Source: Armillaria gallica (Eukaryota; Basidiomycota; Agaricomycetes; Agaricales; Physalacriaceae). Taken from it: DNA of 64,000 bases. The DNA is taken from positions 1,116,001 through 1,180,000 of the forward strand of contig JBANDB010000016.1 in NCBI GenBank assembly GCA_037576215.1. The letters run 5' to 3'. Numbering within the stretch: the first letter of the stretch is position 1; each line of letters opens with the position of its first letter. Made by a program: the position numbers and the translations under genes. Below the pieces are notes generated by a model, which was not told the DNA's origin, did no database searches, and saw only the letters and a list, made by a program, of their open reading frames with translations. This document shows positions 1 through 12,863 of this stretch, in pieces.

Positions 1-1300
1 GATAATTAAAGCTACGGCAACTACAGACCGCGTTTACTAAGGCTGTTACTCCGCCAAGGCCTCAAGAAAACGTTGCCCCACGCGTATTCCTCAGTACGAC
101 GACTATTGCTCAGTAATCCGCAGCTAAACAGCACCTAACGATCCGTGCATCGCTCAACAAAAACCATATGGTTCGCATCCATACGCGGCAACGTCGACGA
201 GTTGCTGTTACTTTAGAAGACCAAGGACCATATGTTACCTACGATTTTTACAAAGCCCAGGCTTTACGGCCTTACTAAGTCTCGCATATCTACTCTATTT
301 ATAAATTCGTACTTGTAGTATAAAAACTAGTTAGAAAACGTAGTTCAAGGGCAGTTCATCTCCAGTTGACCCCAGACTACGTCAATTATCGTCACGCTCT
401 AGTCTATCGCCAGTAAACAACGTTTATTCACCGTTCTACGGCAATATACCGTTTGCACCAGCATATTCTTGATCGCACGTCGACTCTTGAGCTCACCAGA
501 GTTATCTCACGGTTTTAACTGTGAAGAGTCCTTCGCTACGTGCTCTTCGCTCTTAACACTATTGGTACACGCTCATACTGTGCCAATACGTGATCGCCGC
601 GCTATACCTCGCCCCCGTTATCTTTTATAGGCCGTCATCGTTTCACCTTCGCACCATTGGAGTTTTTACAGTTTCACTTTCGTCATCGTTATCGTCGCCC
701 ACTTGGGTAGTCTCAGAGCAGACTTAGGATCAGTTTCAGCCAGTTTTCGTATAGTATCAGTCCCCTGAGTGGACTTGAAGGTTAGTTTGACATAGGATAG
801 GATCGTTTCAGTACCAGACAAGTTTCGACATCGACTCAGCACCCTCGCATCATATAGGACCAGTATCGCCACCAGTTTTCGTAGTTCCACGTTTTCTCTC
901 GCCAGCCCACCCTCCGCACCTCGTTCCACGTTTATTTCGCCACTCGCAGTCCCCACGCCGTTTTCTCATCGCTTCGCTCGCCCACAGACTATTGCCGACC
1001 GTTTAGTCTATCTTCCATCATTCTCCCCGCTCAGACTATCGCCCAGCGACGTTTTCTAGTCTCGCAGCACGTTTTCTCATACGGATTCGTGGTATTCATG
1101 TCATACCCGTTTTCGTTCCCTCTCATTTCGAGAGATCCCTACCGGCTTGAAGCCATAGCATTTAGTACTCGACTACCAAGCAGTACTACTTCGCAGACTT
1201 AAAGTCGCAGTGTATTCTTGCGTATAGAGGAATTGTTCTACTGCACGGAGGTGCCCCGAACCACTCGCACACACGATCGCCTTGATTGCCATGCCACTAC
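1..1300. other. Gene-poor, guanine-poor stretch with degenerate GTTTTC-type repeats
   Basis: No convincing gene is seen. The plus strand is poor in G and rich in C and T. Short words recur irregularly, such as CAGTTTTCGTA (near 750 and 870), CGTTTTCTCAT (near 960 and 1070) and CAGACTATYGCC (near 985 and 1034). This looks like a decayed minisatellite or an old transposon. I could not identify a terminal repeat or a coding domain. Confidence 0.4.
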
Positions 1301-2635
1301 GTTAATTAACCAATCTCATTCCAAGTTGGTGTTGCCGTTGCCACGGAAGTCTTAGGCCCATCACCGTCTCTGGATGAACCCTGACCCACATGTCCAAAAA
1401 CCACGTCCAAAAGTTCGTGCTCTCTTCCTGCTCAATGGCACGTATGTAGATGTCCAGGTGCTCTCTAAGGGTCCTCTCCATCCATGCATCGATGAGTGTT
1501 TTGGGTATACGTGTCTGCAAATCCGAGAAGGTTAACACGAGAATCCAAAAACAAGCCACCTACTGGTCGTGGAGGTAAACCCCAACAGTTAGCATCCTCA
1601 TCGTGTGACATAGTATAGTCCGAGGAAACAACGAAGTGAACGTCAGAGTGATGCGGAGCTTCAGAGTCCCCCTCGTCCGTAAATGGTTTGATGCGTGGGC
1701 GAGCAGTCCAAGAAGCGTCGTGAAGAAGTGGTAGCCAGGCACATGGTGTAGTGTCTTCAAGGTCATGTCCACGAGATGAGATTACAGGTGGGATGTGGTA
1801 GAGACAAGGAAGGTAACTTGTCGGTCTGTCGTCTTCGAGGTTGTCACAGAGGGAGAAAAGAACAAACCGTCTTGAAATTCAAAGTCCGTCATATTCCAAG
1901 AATGGAAGGAACACGGCTGACACCGCGGATATAACGGAAAAGACTGTATTGAGGCTATACAGTCAAGTAGGCTAGTGTACCTTCATGGAATGCTGAACAT
2001 AGCTCGTCGGCGCCCGAGAGGGCAGAGCATAATAAATCCTCCAACAAGTCCACCACTTCTTTGACAGCCAGGCAGACCGCTGTCGCCTCCTTCCACAAAT
2101 CTGTGCAGCCGACTTTTCGATAAATGTTAGTCACAATGAGATTTATCCGGCCATGCAATTTGGTGAATGGTCGCAACACAGTCCCGATGGCAGCTCCTGG
2201 GTCAGCAGCACCGGGCCCAGTCGCCTCAGCATACGCGATAGCTGCAATGGAAGCAGGGCTTTGCTTTTCCAAGCGTTGAGCGAGCTTGTTTTGGATGCTA
2301 TCGATCCCACGTCTCCAGTCCTTGGGGGTCGCGACTTTCGACATCCTGTAGAAATAGTGTTGAGGCAACAGAAGCTTGAACAAATGAATAAACGCACCAA
2401 GGTGCCTTTGGGGCACCGTGAGGATGGGGCTGTCGGGGTTGTGTGGAAACGACGTGACAGCGATCGCACTCATAGTTGCTGGAGCCTTTGCGATAGTTTC
2501 TCCGCGCCTTGTGACACACATGTTCACGATTTCTGGAAGCAAAAGTATCCAGCAGGAATCGCAGAAGAATGAATCATTATACACACCGTTCGTAGTAGCC
2601 CTGCTGCGCCTGAGCATGAGCGGCTGCCTTTTCAT
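1300..2635 (-). CDS. Hypothetical protein, probably multi-exon, boundaries uncertain
   Basis: No family is recognised. The clearest part is an open frame at 1955-2635 whose second half looks coding: amphipathic helices around KDWRRGIDSIQNKLAQRLEK and a helical stretch near VCLAVKEVVDLLEDLLC. A further open frame without its own ATG runs from about 1885 down to 1470 (motifs GHDLEDTTPCAWLPLLHDAS and DEDANCWGLPPRP). A probable intron lies between them (about 1970-1890, GTATAG to TTCAAG), but the simplest splice does not keep phase, so the gene is either mis-modelled here or damaged. The true start is unknown; the methionine at 2635 is only the longest possibility. Low confidence that this is one functional gene. 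Confidence 0.3.
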
Positions 2636-2699
2636 CTGGGGTATTGTATTTGCGAGGCCGTCCTCGCGAGCGACGACTCAGTTCATCGACTGCTGATTT

Positions 2700-4100
2700 T
2701 CAGTATGGATCATTCCATGTCGGTAAGATATAAGTGATGTACCCATAGCTTGGGAAGGTTCGGAGGCACCTGCATCGGGGTCAGGTGAGGATGGAGACAT
2801 CTGTCGAATATGGTTGATGTCGATGGTAGAGTCGAAGGGGCTGAGGCAAGGTTGATGCCCAAAAAAGGCAGGAAATAACGTCAGTAGAACACCATCCTCT
2901 GCTGATAAAAAAACATATAGGTGATGCCAGTCATACCTACAGGTCTATAAAGGCTTTCGGTGTGCTGGCCGAATGTTCCTCGTATCAGCGACACAGTTTG
3001 CAGAAGCAATGAGGGGGGAAAATACGTTCACGTTGACCGAACTTGGATTGAGTGTGCTGTATTAGTGCGATACCTATTGGTAATCATACTTACTTTGCCT
3101 GATGATTTTAAAATGATTAAAATTTAAATCAACATTTGAACGGGATTGAGGGCACTCACTGACGTCCAAGATTTATGGTAGGACCCAAGAGGTCATCTAC
3201 AGCTGCCTACCAATGCCGATGCATGTTGATTGAGAAACAAGTGCATGGCGAGGTCATTGTTGCTCAGCTCTCGCTGGTCGGACCGGTTACACTGGAGTCA
3301 CTCAAACGGGAATCAGGGATTTTGTGCGCGATATCTATTCGAATTGATCCGGCCTAACTACTGTCATTTGTATATCAAAGAAATGAAATTATTAAGTGCC
3401 TACAAGTGAGCTTTATAAAAGACGCGGGGAGAGGTGGTATGTGAGTGAGGTAACTGAAGTTTGGCAACATATTTGGCGACTGCATCGCCCTCCAGGGAGT
3501 GAGGTTTGGTGCATTTGGCCCAGCTTCTCTCAACTGCTTCATCATTGCGGCACCACGGTTCTATATTTGCCAATCTCGTCCTATATAGTCTCCGCATGAG
3601 TGAGGGGATGGAAAGCGCCCACCCCGGTTCTGATATTAAATCTGTGGTACGATCAGTCTAGATCAGCAACGTTGAAATTGTATGACTCACCCTTGGGGGA
3701 TCTGGGCATTCGGTTGGCGCCACTGAATCATTGCGAGTGCGCTTGTGCTACGAAGCCAGGTTCAATTTCAGTCTCAGAGTGATGGACCAAAACTCACAGG
3801 AGATTCTTGTCTTCGTCGTTGTTGTTGATGTAGGCCATAGTGATACTGGCGTGATTAACGCAGTGACAGGGATCGAGATTCTCGGACAATGCCGAAGCCA
3901 CTCGCAATTACTGTACAGTCACATTGTTTGCATCTGTTAGTAAAATCATCACACTTGTAAAAATTTAAGGGTATCATCACAGTATATTTTTGACCTATCT
4001 AAATCGACTACAACTAACTATAGAAAACATACATTTTTTTGAGCAATTTTTGAGATTTTAAAGAAGGAAAATGAAAACACGCGACACAGAGCAACAGTAA
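2700..4100. other. No gene seen
   Basis: Only short open frames without domain-like sequence or consistent splice patterns are present. The stretch 3940-4130 is AT-rich and lies downstream of the RNase H-like gene. Confidence 0.4.
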
Positions 4101-4142
4101 AGATAACAGTAAGACAACAAGATGATACTAGGGGTAAACCTT

Positions 4143-4926
4143 TCAAAGGACACGGACTTTGCCTTCAGCGAGAGCAGTCTCGAACGCCTCCTGCGCCTCA
4201 GCAGCAGTGCGATATTTTTTGTGGCAAGCGTGACGCACCCCAGAGACAAGAGGCTGAACAATCTCCCTATGCGCAGACAGAACCTGTTAGCTGTGCATGA
4301 AAAAACAGAGAACAAAAAAATACATACCAGTTGGTGAAAACTCCAACTTGCCTGCCTGCAGTGACCACATAGAACGTCTCGCCGGTTTGGCCTACGGCCG
4401 GATTGAAAGCTCCACAATTGGAGCAGTGGAAGCCCGAATGAACCTGGGCAGGGGGTGGGGTCGGAAACTCGGCTGAGGCGGTGACAGTGCTGGACGAGGC
4501 GACAGGCTGAACGTCATGAGGAAGCCCAGTGAAGGGGCTCCTCAAAATAACCGGCGACGAAGGGCATGCAGCAGACAGAGCACTGGGAGCGGATACTAGA
4601 TAAAAGGCGCAATGAGCAACGTTCGCAGGCAAGCAGATAGAGTAACATACCTCCCAAGGGACGTGCCCTCGCAGTGGTTTGCTGTGTCGCAGGCGGAGCG
4701 GCGGCGTTGGCTGCTGGGACTGCAGGACCGGCAGAACCATTAGCATCGTTGGACGATGCGGCAGACACAGATGGAGAGGTAGTCGCATCACCAGCAGCTG
4801 TGGAGAATAGTCAGTATAGATGGGGGTAATGACAACGAGATACGCATGTGCGACATTGAGGACAGAGAGCGCCTCTATAAGGGCCATGATGGCCTCAGGG
4901 GAAAGGTTAAGCTGTTTCTGGGCCAT
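4143..4926 (-). CDS. Protein with an RNase H1 N-terminal (viroplasmin-like, PF01693-type) domain
   Basis: The C-terminal part carries the small fold that in RNase H1 binds RNA/DNA hybrid: FYVVTAGRQVGVFTNW, then after an intron (GTATGTATTT to GCACAG) VQPLVSGVRHACHKKYRTA and the ending AQEAFETALAEGKVRVL with its stop at 4143-4145. Both the YxVxxGRxxGVFxxW signature and the KKYRTxxEAxxAF helix are visible. No RNase H catalytic domain follows, so this is a stand-alone version, a type common in Agaricomycetes. The N-terminus (MAQKQLNLSPEAIMALIEAL) was chosen as the start because it fits such proteins and follows upstream non-coding sequence. A Ser/Ala/Pro-rich linker lies between, and a CSNCGAFN motif with two cysteines precedes the domain. 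At least three introns are needed; the phase of the first is unresolved. It is divergent from the gene at 5252. Confidence 0.75.
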
Positions 4927-5251
4927 GGGAGCAAATGGAGCAAGGGGTGATTGCGGGTGATTGATGGTGGTAACGATCAAGGGTAAGGAAAGGTCCCGTT
5001 GATTGATATCAACCTTAAATACTCCCACAGATGAATTTGTAATTATTTGGCAATGAATTTTGGATTGAGTTCAAAATCCTAGCGCAGAGCAGGGCGGCAT
5101 TGGGTATGCCGTGTTTAACTGTACAGTTTTGCGGCAGTACCCGCTATGCAAAAAATCGAAGAGCGCACAGACTGAGAGTGCACCTAAGCATTTGCAAAAC
5201 ATACGTTAATTTGTCATAAATAAAAGTTCCACTCTGATTAGCTTTGATTAG
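4927..5251. promoter_or_regulatory. Shared intergenic region of two divergent genes
   Basis: These 325 bases separate the divergent starts at 4926 (minus) and 5252 (plus), so they must hold both promoters if both genes are expressed. No specific factor site is claimed. Confidence 0.4.
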
Positions 5252-7052
5252 ATGGAGGGTTCACCATCGCCACAGCCACTAGCGCCACAGCCATCAGTGC
5301 CACAACCTGAGGTCGCTGTCATGCCTCGTGGAAAGCCGGGCCCGAAGCCTTGGGCATCTGGGGTTCAGTGGAACTATTTGGAGGGAGGAGTACCCGAATA
5401 TCGCACCGCACAAGAGCAGAAGGGAAAGAAAGCTGCGATCAGTAATTTCTTGGACGATTTCATGCCAGGGTGGTGGTTAGAGTTCCCATTGAAAGGTACA
5501 ATGACTGCCGACGCAGACCGCAAGGTTAGTACCTTATCTTTCTCTTAAGTCCTCTGTTGTGATCTCTGATTAAATTTCTCACTAGCGCGTGAAAGAATGG
5601 TTCCAAAACCATGGCTCTGCCAAGAAGACAGAGGCCAGCACCGTCCGCATCAGTAATATCTTCCCCAAGCTGAGAACCCGTGCCTTGATGGCGGAAGAAA
5701 TGTATTCGCAGAAGTTCTACGCGACGTGGGTCAAGCCTATTGTTCTTGAGAGGAAGAAGGAGGGTAGTACGTGAGGCGAGATGTTAAAACTGATTAAGGA
5801 TACGACGAAGGAGGTCTTTGATGCCGAGAGCGAGGAGGTTCGCCAGATGGTGTTGCAGTGGGTTAAGGAACAGGTACCCCTTACCGCCGTGGAGGATGGC
5901 GTTTTGACACCCGAGATGTATGCAGTGTAAGTTGAGTCTACCTAGTACTGATAATATATTCTTACATTCGTCCAGTGCAATGAAGGCAGCACCCTCTCAG
6001 ATCAAAACATTTATAGCAGCTCTCTCTAAAGCTACTGGGTGCGCGATCATGACAATCATGGGCGGCCCTGATCCTTGTCAAAATGGGAAAATCTCGAGCT
6101 ACGGGTGCATCTGTTGCTTGATTTCACTTTGTAATGTTCTCATGTGGATTTGCTATGCAGATTTCATGCTGGTGAAGACCTGCAGGGGCGAACATTCGGG
6201 CAGGTTTTTCCGAATTACAAGGAGACGTACTTGGCGCCGTTCACACAATTTCTTCGACGTGTCTATCGTATGTACATTTATATACGTATTCAATATTCCA
6301 TTGACATCTCCCTGACAGCTCCCGAGGTTCGTAAGGCTCGAACTCTGAAAACAATCAGCGGAGACCCAGGCAGTAGTGGGACGAATCTGAGTAACAATGT
6401 GGCCAGCGACGATGAGGATGCAAGTGGGATCGCAGGGAAGAATGATGAAGTTGCTGGCCATGGTCATGTTGATGGCCTGGAGGAACGTGGCGAAGAAGTC
6501 CGGAGTAATTCTGCCAACATCTTCATGCCTCCAGCCGAGCCTTCGTCTCGAGTCAGTCCTTCCCCCAGTGCGCCTATACCCCCGCCCGCCAACAGGTCAG
6601 CCTCGTTGATACCAGATACAGTTGTGGAGACGGATGACATGCCAGCACAGAACGAGCTGCATGAAGAAGCAATCACTCGTGGTCTCGACGTTGATGGCAT
6701 CGACGGACATGCAAAAGAAGTTGGAGATAGTAATTCGGCCGATGTCCCTTCCCCCCCAGTCAATCCTTCACCCGGCATACTTACGCCTCCACTTGGTGCT
6801 CCGCCCATTTCAAAGGCTCTCAATGTGAATGGAGACGCCATCACCAAAGAACTAGCTATTCCCAAGCCTGCGAAGCACTCCCGCCCTGCTAAGCGTGTTC
6901 TTCCAGAGGAGACTTTGGCGTCGACGCACGGCAAAAGGCTTCGTTCCGGACCAGCACCAAAAGAGATTCTCACCCTAGTCGAACGGGCCCAGTCTAACAG
7001 TGTTACGAGGGTCAAGTCCACCACCGCAAAACCGAAGACCAAGAAGAAATAG
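5252..7052 (+). pseudogene. Five-exon Agaricomycete-type uncharacterised protein with one in-frame TGA
   Basis: Exons 5252-5524, 5586-5926, 5976-6104, 6161-6267 and 6319-7052 join in phase at canonical GT-AG introns. The product reads MPRGKPGPKPWASG near residue 25, then LEGGVPEYRTAQEQKGKK, FLDDFMPGWWLEFPLKG, RVKEWFQNH, GGPDPCQNGKI, FHAGEDLQGRTFGQVFPNYK and LAPFTQFLRRVYPPEVRKAR. This pattern resembles an expanded family of unknown function in mushroom-forming fungi (from memory, not searched). The last 240 residues are low-complexity, Pro/Ser-rich and acidic, ending in basic clusters (PAKHSRPAKRV, TTAKPKTKKK) that suggest nuclear import. A TGA at 5772-5774 interrupts exon 2 between LERKKEGST and GEMLKLIKDTT, although the frame stays coding on both sides. 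A CGA-to-TGA transition would explain it. Without read-through or editing the product would stop near residue 153. Confidence 0.65.
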
Positions 7053-7780
7053 TGCAAGCTGGGGATATCTACCATCTGTACTTAGCATTGTAAACATTTC
7101 GTAGTGTAATATGAATAGTTACCTTACTGAGTAAATTCCTCGGACTTCGTGTGATTTGATGGACTTCTCGTGTGCGAGTTAGGCTGCGGCATGTTGTCTA
7201 GCTTGTAGAAGATGTTGCTTGCTAGAAAGTAGCGCACATACAGAAGACATGAAAAAGTGTGGAAGCAGCTCGGAAGATATTTAGGAGTACTGGGAGCATA
7301 GCGTGAGGATGGCGTATGCTGTGAGGTAAGGTAATGATTCCCCCAAACATTCTGTGGAGATGAACAGGAAATAATTTTGCCAGGCGGTGAGGGTATTAGC
7401 GGTCACGAGGGTTTGGAGGAGCCATAGTGTTCAAGAGTATTGAGCATTATCTTCCAGGAAAATAAAACCCAGAAAACATAGACAGTAGTGGCAGATAACA
7501 AGTCAAAAGAAACAGTTGACAGCGGAAGAAGATTTTTGCCAGCGGTCCCAGGAGTGATAACAAAATATAAAAAACATATGTGCAGTGACGGATAATAACG
7601 CGGAAGACAACATATGAAGACGGAATCATGGGAGGCGACAGGGCATGTCAAGTAGCTATGAATAGCACTCACATCGGAGGGGCAGGATTGTTCGTGGTAA
7701 GGCGATTGATGGAATCAAACAGTGTCCGAGAAGGAAATGTAAAAATAAAATGAGCATAGAGACAAGCAGTACTAGTGGCA
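7053..7780. other. No gene seen
   Basis: Only short frames on the minus strand, one rich in hydrophobic residues (7447-7672), are present; none can be joined into a gene. Confidence 0.35.
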
Positions 7781-7782
7781 CC

Positions 7783-10395
7783 GATTACTTCCCAAGTTGA
7801 TGCACAGATTTGGCTGTTGGTAACACTGGACTTCAGCACGCAGTATAGCAAGCAACAAGACAAGGCCTGTGAGCGAGTGCCGGGAGTTTTAGCACCCTTT
7901 GAGGTTTACGCATGGCATCAGTGCATCAACACATTATATCAGGAAACAGCCAGTGTTTCGTTTCTTGAAACTCGATGGTGCAAATTCCTTAACCTCCATG
8001 TGGCATAGAGTGAGGCATAGGAAGATAGGGTGTCACAACCGAGTGGTGGTGAAGAAGAGGGTTCGTCGGTTTGTTCGGGCCGGTTCAACATGTTTTCAAC
8101 GACAACCATGATCATTCTTCCTCTTCTTCTTGTCTAAGTGCCTGGCCACCAGGATTGTGCATGGCCAACCGAAAAGAGAATCCAACACTTGACTGGTGAG
8201 AGAAGAGGGACTTTTCATCTGGGTGCGTCACTCTCATCTGCGGTATTCACTTACACTCATGGCCATGGTCTCAGTTGGCGACTTCAGTTTCTTCACTCCC
8301 TCAAATTGCCGCTGTATTTGTATGTTATCCTCATAGAAGGTTGCAAGTTGAGAGGATGTTTGGCATGGGAAGCAATCACCTCAGCCAGCACCTCGAGTGT
8401 TCATATCCCTCCCACCATTCTCCCTGTATTGAACACACGTGTAGAATCTCAATGATATCTCCTTTCACATTATCAGTGTTTAATAATCCTGTTTACCCTG
8501 GACACTCCGGAGTATGTCATCGTTGCCTGCAGTTTGCATGTTATACAGTGTATCCATTACTGGTGAAAGGCGTCGACATTATCTCTAAGGAACTCGATCG
8601 CTTCCTTCAGTTATAAGAGCACCTGGAACTATGATCAGCGAAGAGACAAAACTGCTTAAATGAGTACGTACCTCATTCTCTGGTGTGTACTAGGGCCAAT
8701 AAAGCCTTGCTCATCAAGGAATTCTGCATAAATTGGTATCTATACGCTTTCACGCCTGCTTGAGCAGCAGTCTGTGCCCGTGCTCGAGGATTGCCGTCGT
8801 CGTACATATCGCTTATTGAGGCTGAAATATCCTGCCGCCGAGATCGATGAATGGAACGCGGAGGGAAATTAGTCAAACACACCTTCGATCAATTCTCAAT
8901 ATTACCAATCCCCCCACCTCCCGACGCTGCGCTCTTTGCCTAGCCCTTCTTCGGACGTAATTGTCCGTCCTTGTGATCAATATTCAATTACTTGTCCCGA
9001 AGTGATGGCGAGGTATTGAAGCCTAGGAGTCAGTAAGCAAAGGGAGCTAGCGAAAGAGGAAGGAAAAAACCCACCGTCAATGACAAGCGAACCTCTTTTA
9101 ACGTTAGACACGATCTTCGATGTCAAGCGCCCGCTCTTGAATCACTCAGTCTAGAGGAAAACAACGTCTAGTACGAAGGCTCAGCAAAGAGAAGAACGGC
9201 AAGAAAATGTGCACCGCAGAAATGGACATGGACACGTACCTTTGAACGACACAACCCTCCACCCCTCCTTCAAACAGAGCAGAAACGGCATCTAATCAAT
9301 GAAAAGTGAGTACAATAGATGCATAAGAGAAAGGAAAAGGACCCGCCAACCGTCGTCATCGATGCTGAGGTCGTAGTGAAAGAGAAAAGACGACTGTCAC
9401 GTCTGTCATAAATTCAGCAAACGCTTGGGCATAGGATGTAATGACGCTTACCTCAAGGATGTCGAATGAAATCAATTTTTGAGGATGGGTTGGTTGGTTT
9501 GGCGTGTACTTCAAAGGTGGACGATGAAGCTCAAGGCGGTGACGAGGTTGGGTATCCAAGTCGAGGGCATTGCAGAAGAATGTCGCAGGGAGGGAGAAGA
9601 GAAGGATAGGAGGGAGGTGAGGGAAAATAGGAACTGTTCGAAAGCTGGAGTTTGATTGAGATTCACTCCAGCTTTTACACCAATAGTTCTGTCAGAGTCG
9701 GAAAGAATAATCAACAATCCAGGGCATCTCATAGATTGGAACAACGGAACTTATGAAAACATTGTTGTATATTCCATCATTCATTCACGCCAGAGACAGG
9801 GACGGAAGCGGGATGGATTCTTGAAAAAAGTCTCGGGCATGTTATCCCTGTTGCTGGGGCCCGGAACATTCGCATTTTGGTTGGGCGTCAAAGGTCAAGT
9901 CCTCAGCTGATATAGACGATTGAGCGTATTTCATTGAGAAAGCGGGATGATACTCACCCTGGAACTCGACATTTGAAAGGAGGATCTGCTCTCGATGACA
10001 TGTGTCAGTCGAGTTCTGCGGCCAACGGTCGGGAACAATGTGTTCACAGGCTACTTTCTATCCATCTATTCAGAGGCAATATCGAGAGTCTGCAGAAGAG
10101 CGTGAAGGGAGCGTAGCCTGAAAGACCTAGTTGAACAAGGATCAGAGCTGTCTCTTTTATATCCAGTGAGCACCTATGCCCTTCATGTGTCTTGACATCC
10201 TTATCACTCTACAGGCATGCATGCGAGCACCGAGAAGCTGGAGTATCGTATTTTTTCCCTGTGCTTGACGACCTACATCAACAAGTTACTTTCTATTCAT
10301 GCCCTACGGCATCGAAGGAACATCCAAGATTTCCTATGGACCCATCAAGATTCGCATATTTGAAGAATCACTTTCACTGGCGAGTTTGAGCACAT
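7783..10395 (+). repeat. Degenerate dispersed repeat, copy 1
   Basis: Blocks of this stretch recur in the same order at 36040-37500, and partly at 40200-41130. Matching landmarks are ACTTCCCAAGT (7787; near 36047), GTGCGTCACTCTCATC (8223; 36884), TTCACTTACACTCAT (8246; 36908), GAGAGGATGTTTGG (8350; 37010), GAAGCAATCACCTCAGC (8369; 37029), AGAGCGTGAAGGGAGCGTAG (10095; 37093) and a piece ending CTACAGGCATGC (10211; near 37214). Identity looks like roughly 70-80 percent by eye. Copy 1 contains an extra segment of about 1.6 kb (about 8450-10080) absent from copy 2. Parts look formerly coding, but no domain is recognised. Confidence 0.6.
8673..9559 (-). CDS. Possible small multi-exon gene, uncharacterised
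   Basis: On the minus strand, short coding-like pieces are bounded by plausible introns: QKLISFDILE followed by GTAAGCGT to GTGACAG, then FSFHYDLSIDDD followed by GTTGGCGG to GATTAG, then AVSALFEGGVEGCVVQ, and a last piece QDISASISDMYDDGNPRARA to SKALLALVHTRE ending at 8673. The spacing is regular and the splice sites are fair, but no family is recognised and the whole model is not fixed. It lies in the segment of repeat copy 1 that is missing from copy 2, so it could be an insertion into that repeat. Confidence 0.3.
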
Positions 10396-11115
10396 GCCAG
10401 AACTGTATTTTTCTGGCAGGCAAAGCATAACACAAAAGAAAGCACCTTTGAAGTTGGGGGCAGGTCTGGCACTCCCTTGCGAATGGAGGACGGTACGGTA
10501 CGTTCTCACTTCCCTACGTTTGTTTTGATCACTTTGTGCTGACTACGCTCTGAGGGCTCAACTCGCATGAGACTGCTAGTAACTGAGGATCTGAACCACT
10601 TCCAGTATAGGAACGGAGATCAAGCACAGGCCAAGGATCCTGGCGGTCTCGATATTTCCTCCACATCTGCTTCTGTAGTACATCAACACGGCCATGCTGC
10701 CAATTGATTAATCGACGTTTTTGCCACAGAGCACAATAATAATGATGTACTCAAAACATTAGGTCAAACTCTAAGGGTGTACTCAACTGATCAGAACAAC
10801 GAGCAAAGCAAGTGGGTATGGACAACGTATAGCACGTTTCAAGAAAACATGAACGTCAATAGCAACACTGACACGATCGATCCCTCAGCGCAACAAGTAT
10901 CACGTTGAGATCGTCGTCTCGTCGAGTCCGCTGAATGTTGATGTCATCCTGTTGACTCTCGTTACTGAAACCATCTCATATCTTTCCAGCTGAGCCTCAG
11001 GGATGATGGTCTCGATGCCAATATCTCCCTGAGAGCCTTTCAGTATATGATGCTGTCTCTCTCTCTTACTGACCTCAGGGCCACCCTCACAGATAAGTTC
11101 CTCTGATTTGAAGCC
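10396..11115. other. No gene seen
   Basis: No open frame of note and no recognisable domain. Confidence 0.35.
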
Positions 11116-11117
11116 AC

Positions 11118-11290
11118 TATCCTCCTAGGACACTGCCAGAGTGCGATGTCATGTCTTCCTCCTGCTGGACCTCTGAGTGGTGATCCTCACGAATGGTACC
11201 GTCTTCCTCAGAGTCTGCCACATTGTGATGGTTACACTCTTTGTCTACCTTTCGTTGAGCTTCGAGGTCATCGCACCTCGTATCTCAAAT
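11118..11290 (-). pseudogene. Relic of the C-terminal tail of the seven-segment membrane protein family
   Basis: Read on the minus strand, the sequence gives CDDLEAQRKVDKECNHH followed by an acidic tail (DSEEDGTIREDHHSE). This matches the cytoplasmic tail motif SDDLEAQRERD of the membrane protein genes at 33656, 38462 and 49279. None of the preceding membrane segments is recognised nearby, so only the last exon appears to remain. Weak but specific. Confidence 0.4.
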
Positions 11291-11299
11291 GCCTAGTAC

Positions 11300-12860
11300 T
11301 ATATCATTAATCAATAAATGTAATATGGAAGCAGAAGAACACACTGCCGAGTACTTAGTACACCGCCTACCTGATGAACTCGAGGAATTAATATATATCC
11401 GCTCCGCCTTGGATACGGATGGAAATTTTCAGTTCGTCAAGTTCGTCGTTTTGATAGTATCTGGGATGTTTGGTGAGGGAAAGATGCAGCTTGACGAGTC
11501 GATCAAGCAAATGGGTTCGCCGGGCCGGCACTCTCATCTGAACCACGATGTCCTTTTTCTCTTAACAGTCCCTCCTTCAAGGACCCAGTAACAGAGTATC
11601 AAGAGCAATAACCACCTACCTCCACTTTCACCTCCACTTTACGGCAACCTGCTGTCCGCTTCGAAAACATCCGCTACCATACCAGCTTGGAGAGAGAGCG
11701 AGCCAAACCGCTACCGACCTTCTCGCAAGATTAAGGTGCAAAAGTTAGCTTTTTGATGGAGACAACGTGCTGAGAAAGCCAGAGGAGGGTGCGAGGGTGC
11801 AACAACACGGGTGCATGTCAGCTAGGCAAGTCGAACTCGACTGCTCTGTCAATTTATACTCAGTACCCACAGACTGTGGCTATTGCTCGTTGTCGAAGCG
11901 ACGTATCGCTGGTTGTGATGGTGAGAATTGATGGCCATCATCTTTTCCGACCCTCACTGGAACACCGACGAGCTCATACGCGATAACAAAAAATCTCACT
12001 CGGCTGTACGTCGCGTATGAGCACCGCCTACTCTATACTTCCTCGATGGAATTATGGATCCAGTTGTCGCTGAGAAGTCGTGCCTGCTCTAATCATATCA
12101 AAGGACACAGTGCAAGCTGGCCTCACGATATAGCAGCATTCCCGGGTGAATATGAGGTCTTTGGAGATCAGTACCAGTAACCCTGGGTCCGGGTCTTTGG
12201 TCGATGGGGTTATGGCACCATACATGGAAATGCATCCTCAAGCGAACACGCTCCAGCTTACTCTCGCCATTCCCACCAACCTCGTGGATGTTCCTTCTTC
12301 GTCGTAGGCTATAACTCTATGCACGATCACCAGACGCTGGATGACGACGCCCGTCGTCTCATGCCCTGGGACGAAATCCTCGAGATCCTCCTATCAACTC
12401 ATACCGCTAGAGAGCGACGCCTGTCTCCGGCTCTCGCCTGACCTCAGAGCACCCGCCCATCCTCAAGATGATCCAGAGATCTTATAGAAGCTCTCAGTCT
12501 GACACACCTTTCACGGACAAACCCGCACCAGGTATCCCCATCATCCACTGTTTCGAATTGGCCATCTGGATTCGTCCTTCCCAATCTCGACTTTGAGGGT
12601 TGAGGCTATGTGCCGGCAATTTCACTGTCGCTTCGTCGTGCCAAGTGGAGACATCTCAAGACATCTTGCTGGCTCAAGTCGGTCTGCAGCTTCAGACTTC
12701 GGTTGGGTAGCATGGGATCAGTAGATGCTGCGGAACTTGTGTCCTTGCTTGAGGTTGGAGAAGAAGGTATGGTAAGCTCATACTTCATGATGTTTCCTAA
12801 ACGCTTCGTGCTGACTATGTTTTTAGGGTTAAATTCAACTTTCAAGCAATAATCCAGCAT
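11300..12860. other. No gene seen
   Basis: Short open frames only. A piece around 12511-12532 (CCCGCACCAGGTATCCCCAT) recurs near 14230 and 54760 and marks another small degenerate repeat. Confidence 0.35.
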
Positions 12861-12863
12861 CAA

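Noticed and set aside
8138..8616. Two overlapping plus frames of 105 and 113 codons
   Set aside because: The matching region near 36.9 kb does not keep either frame well; the similarity is to DNA of a degenerate repeat, not to a conserved protein.
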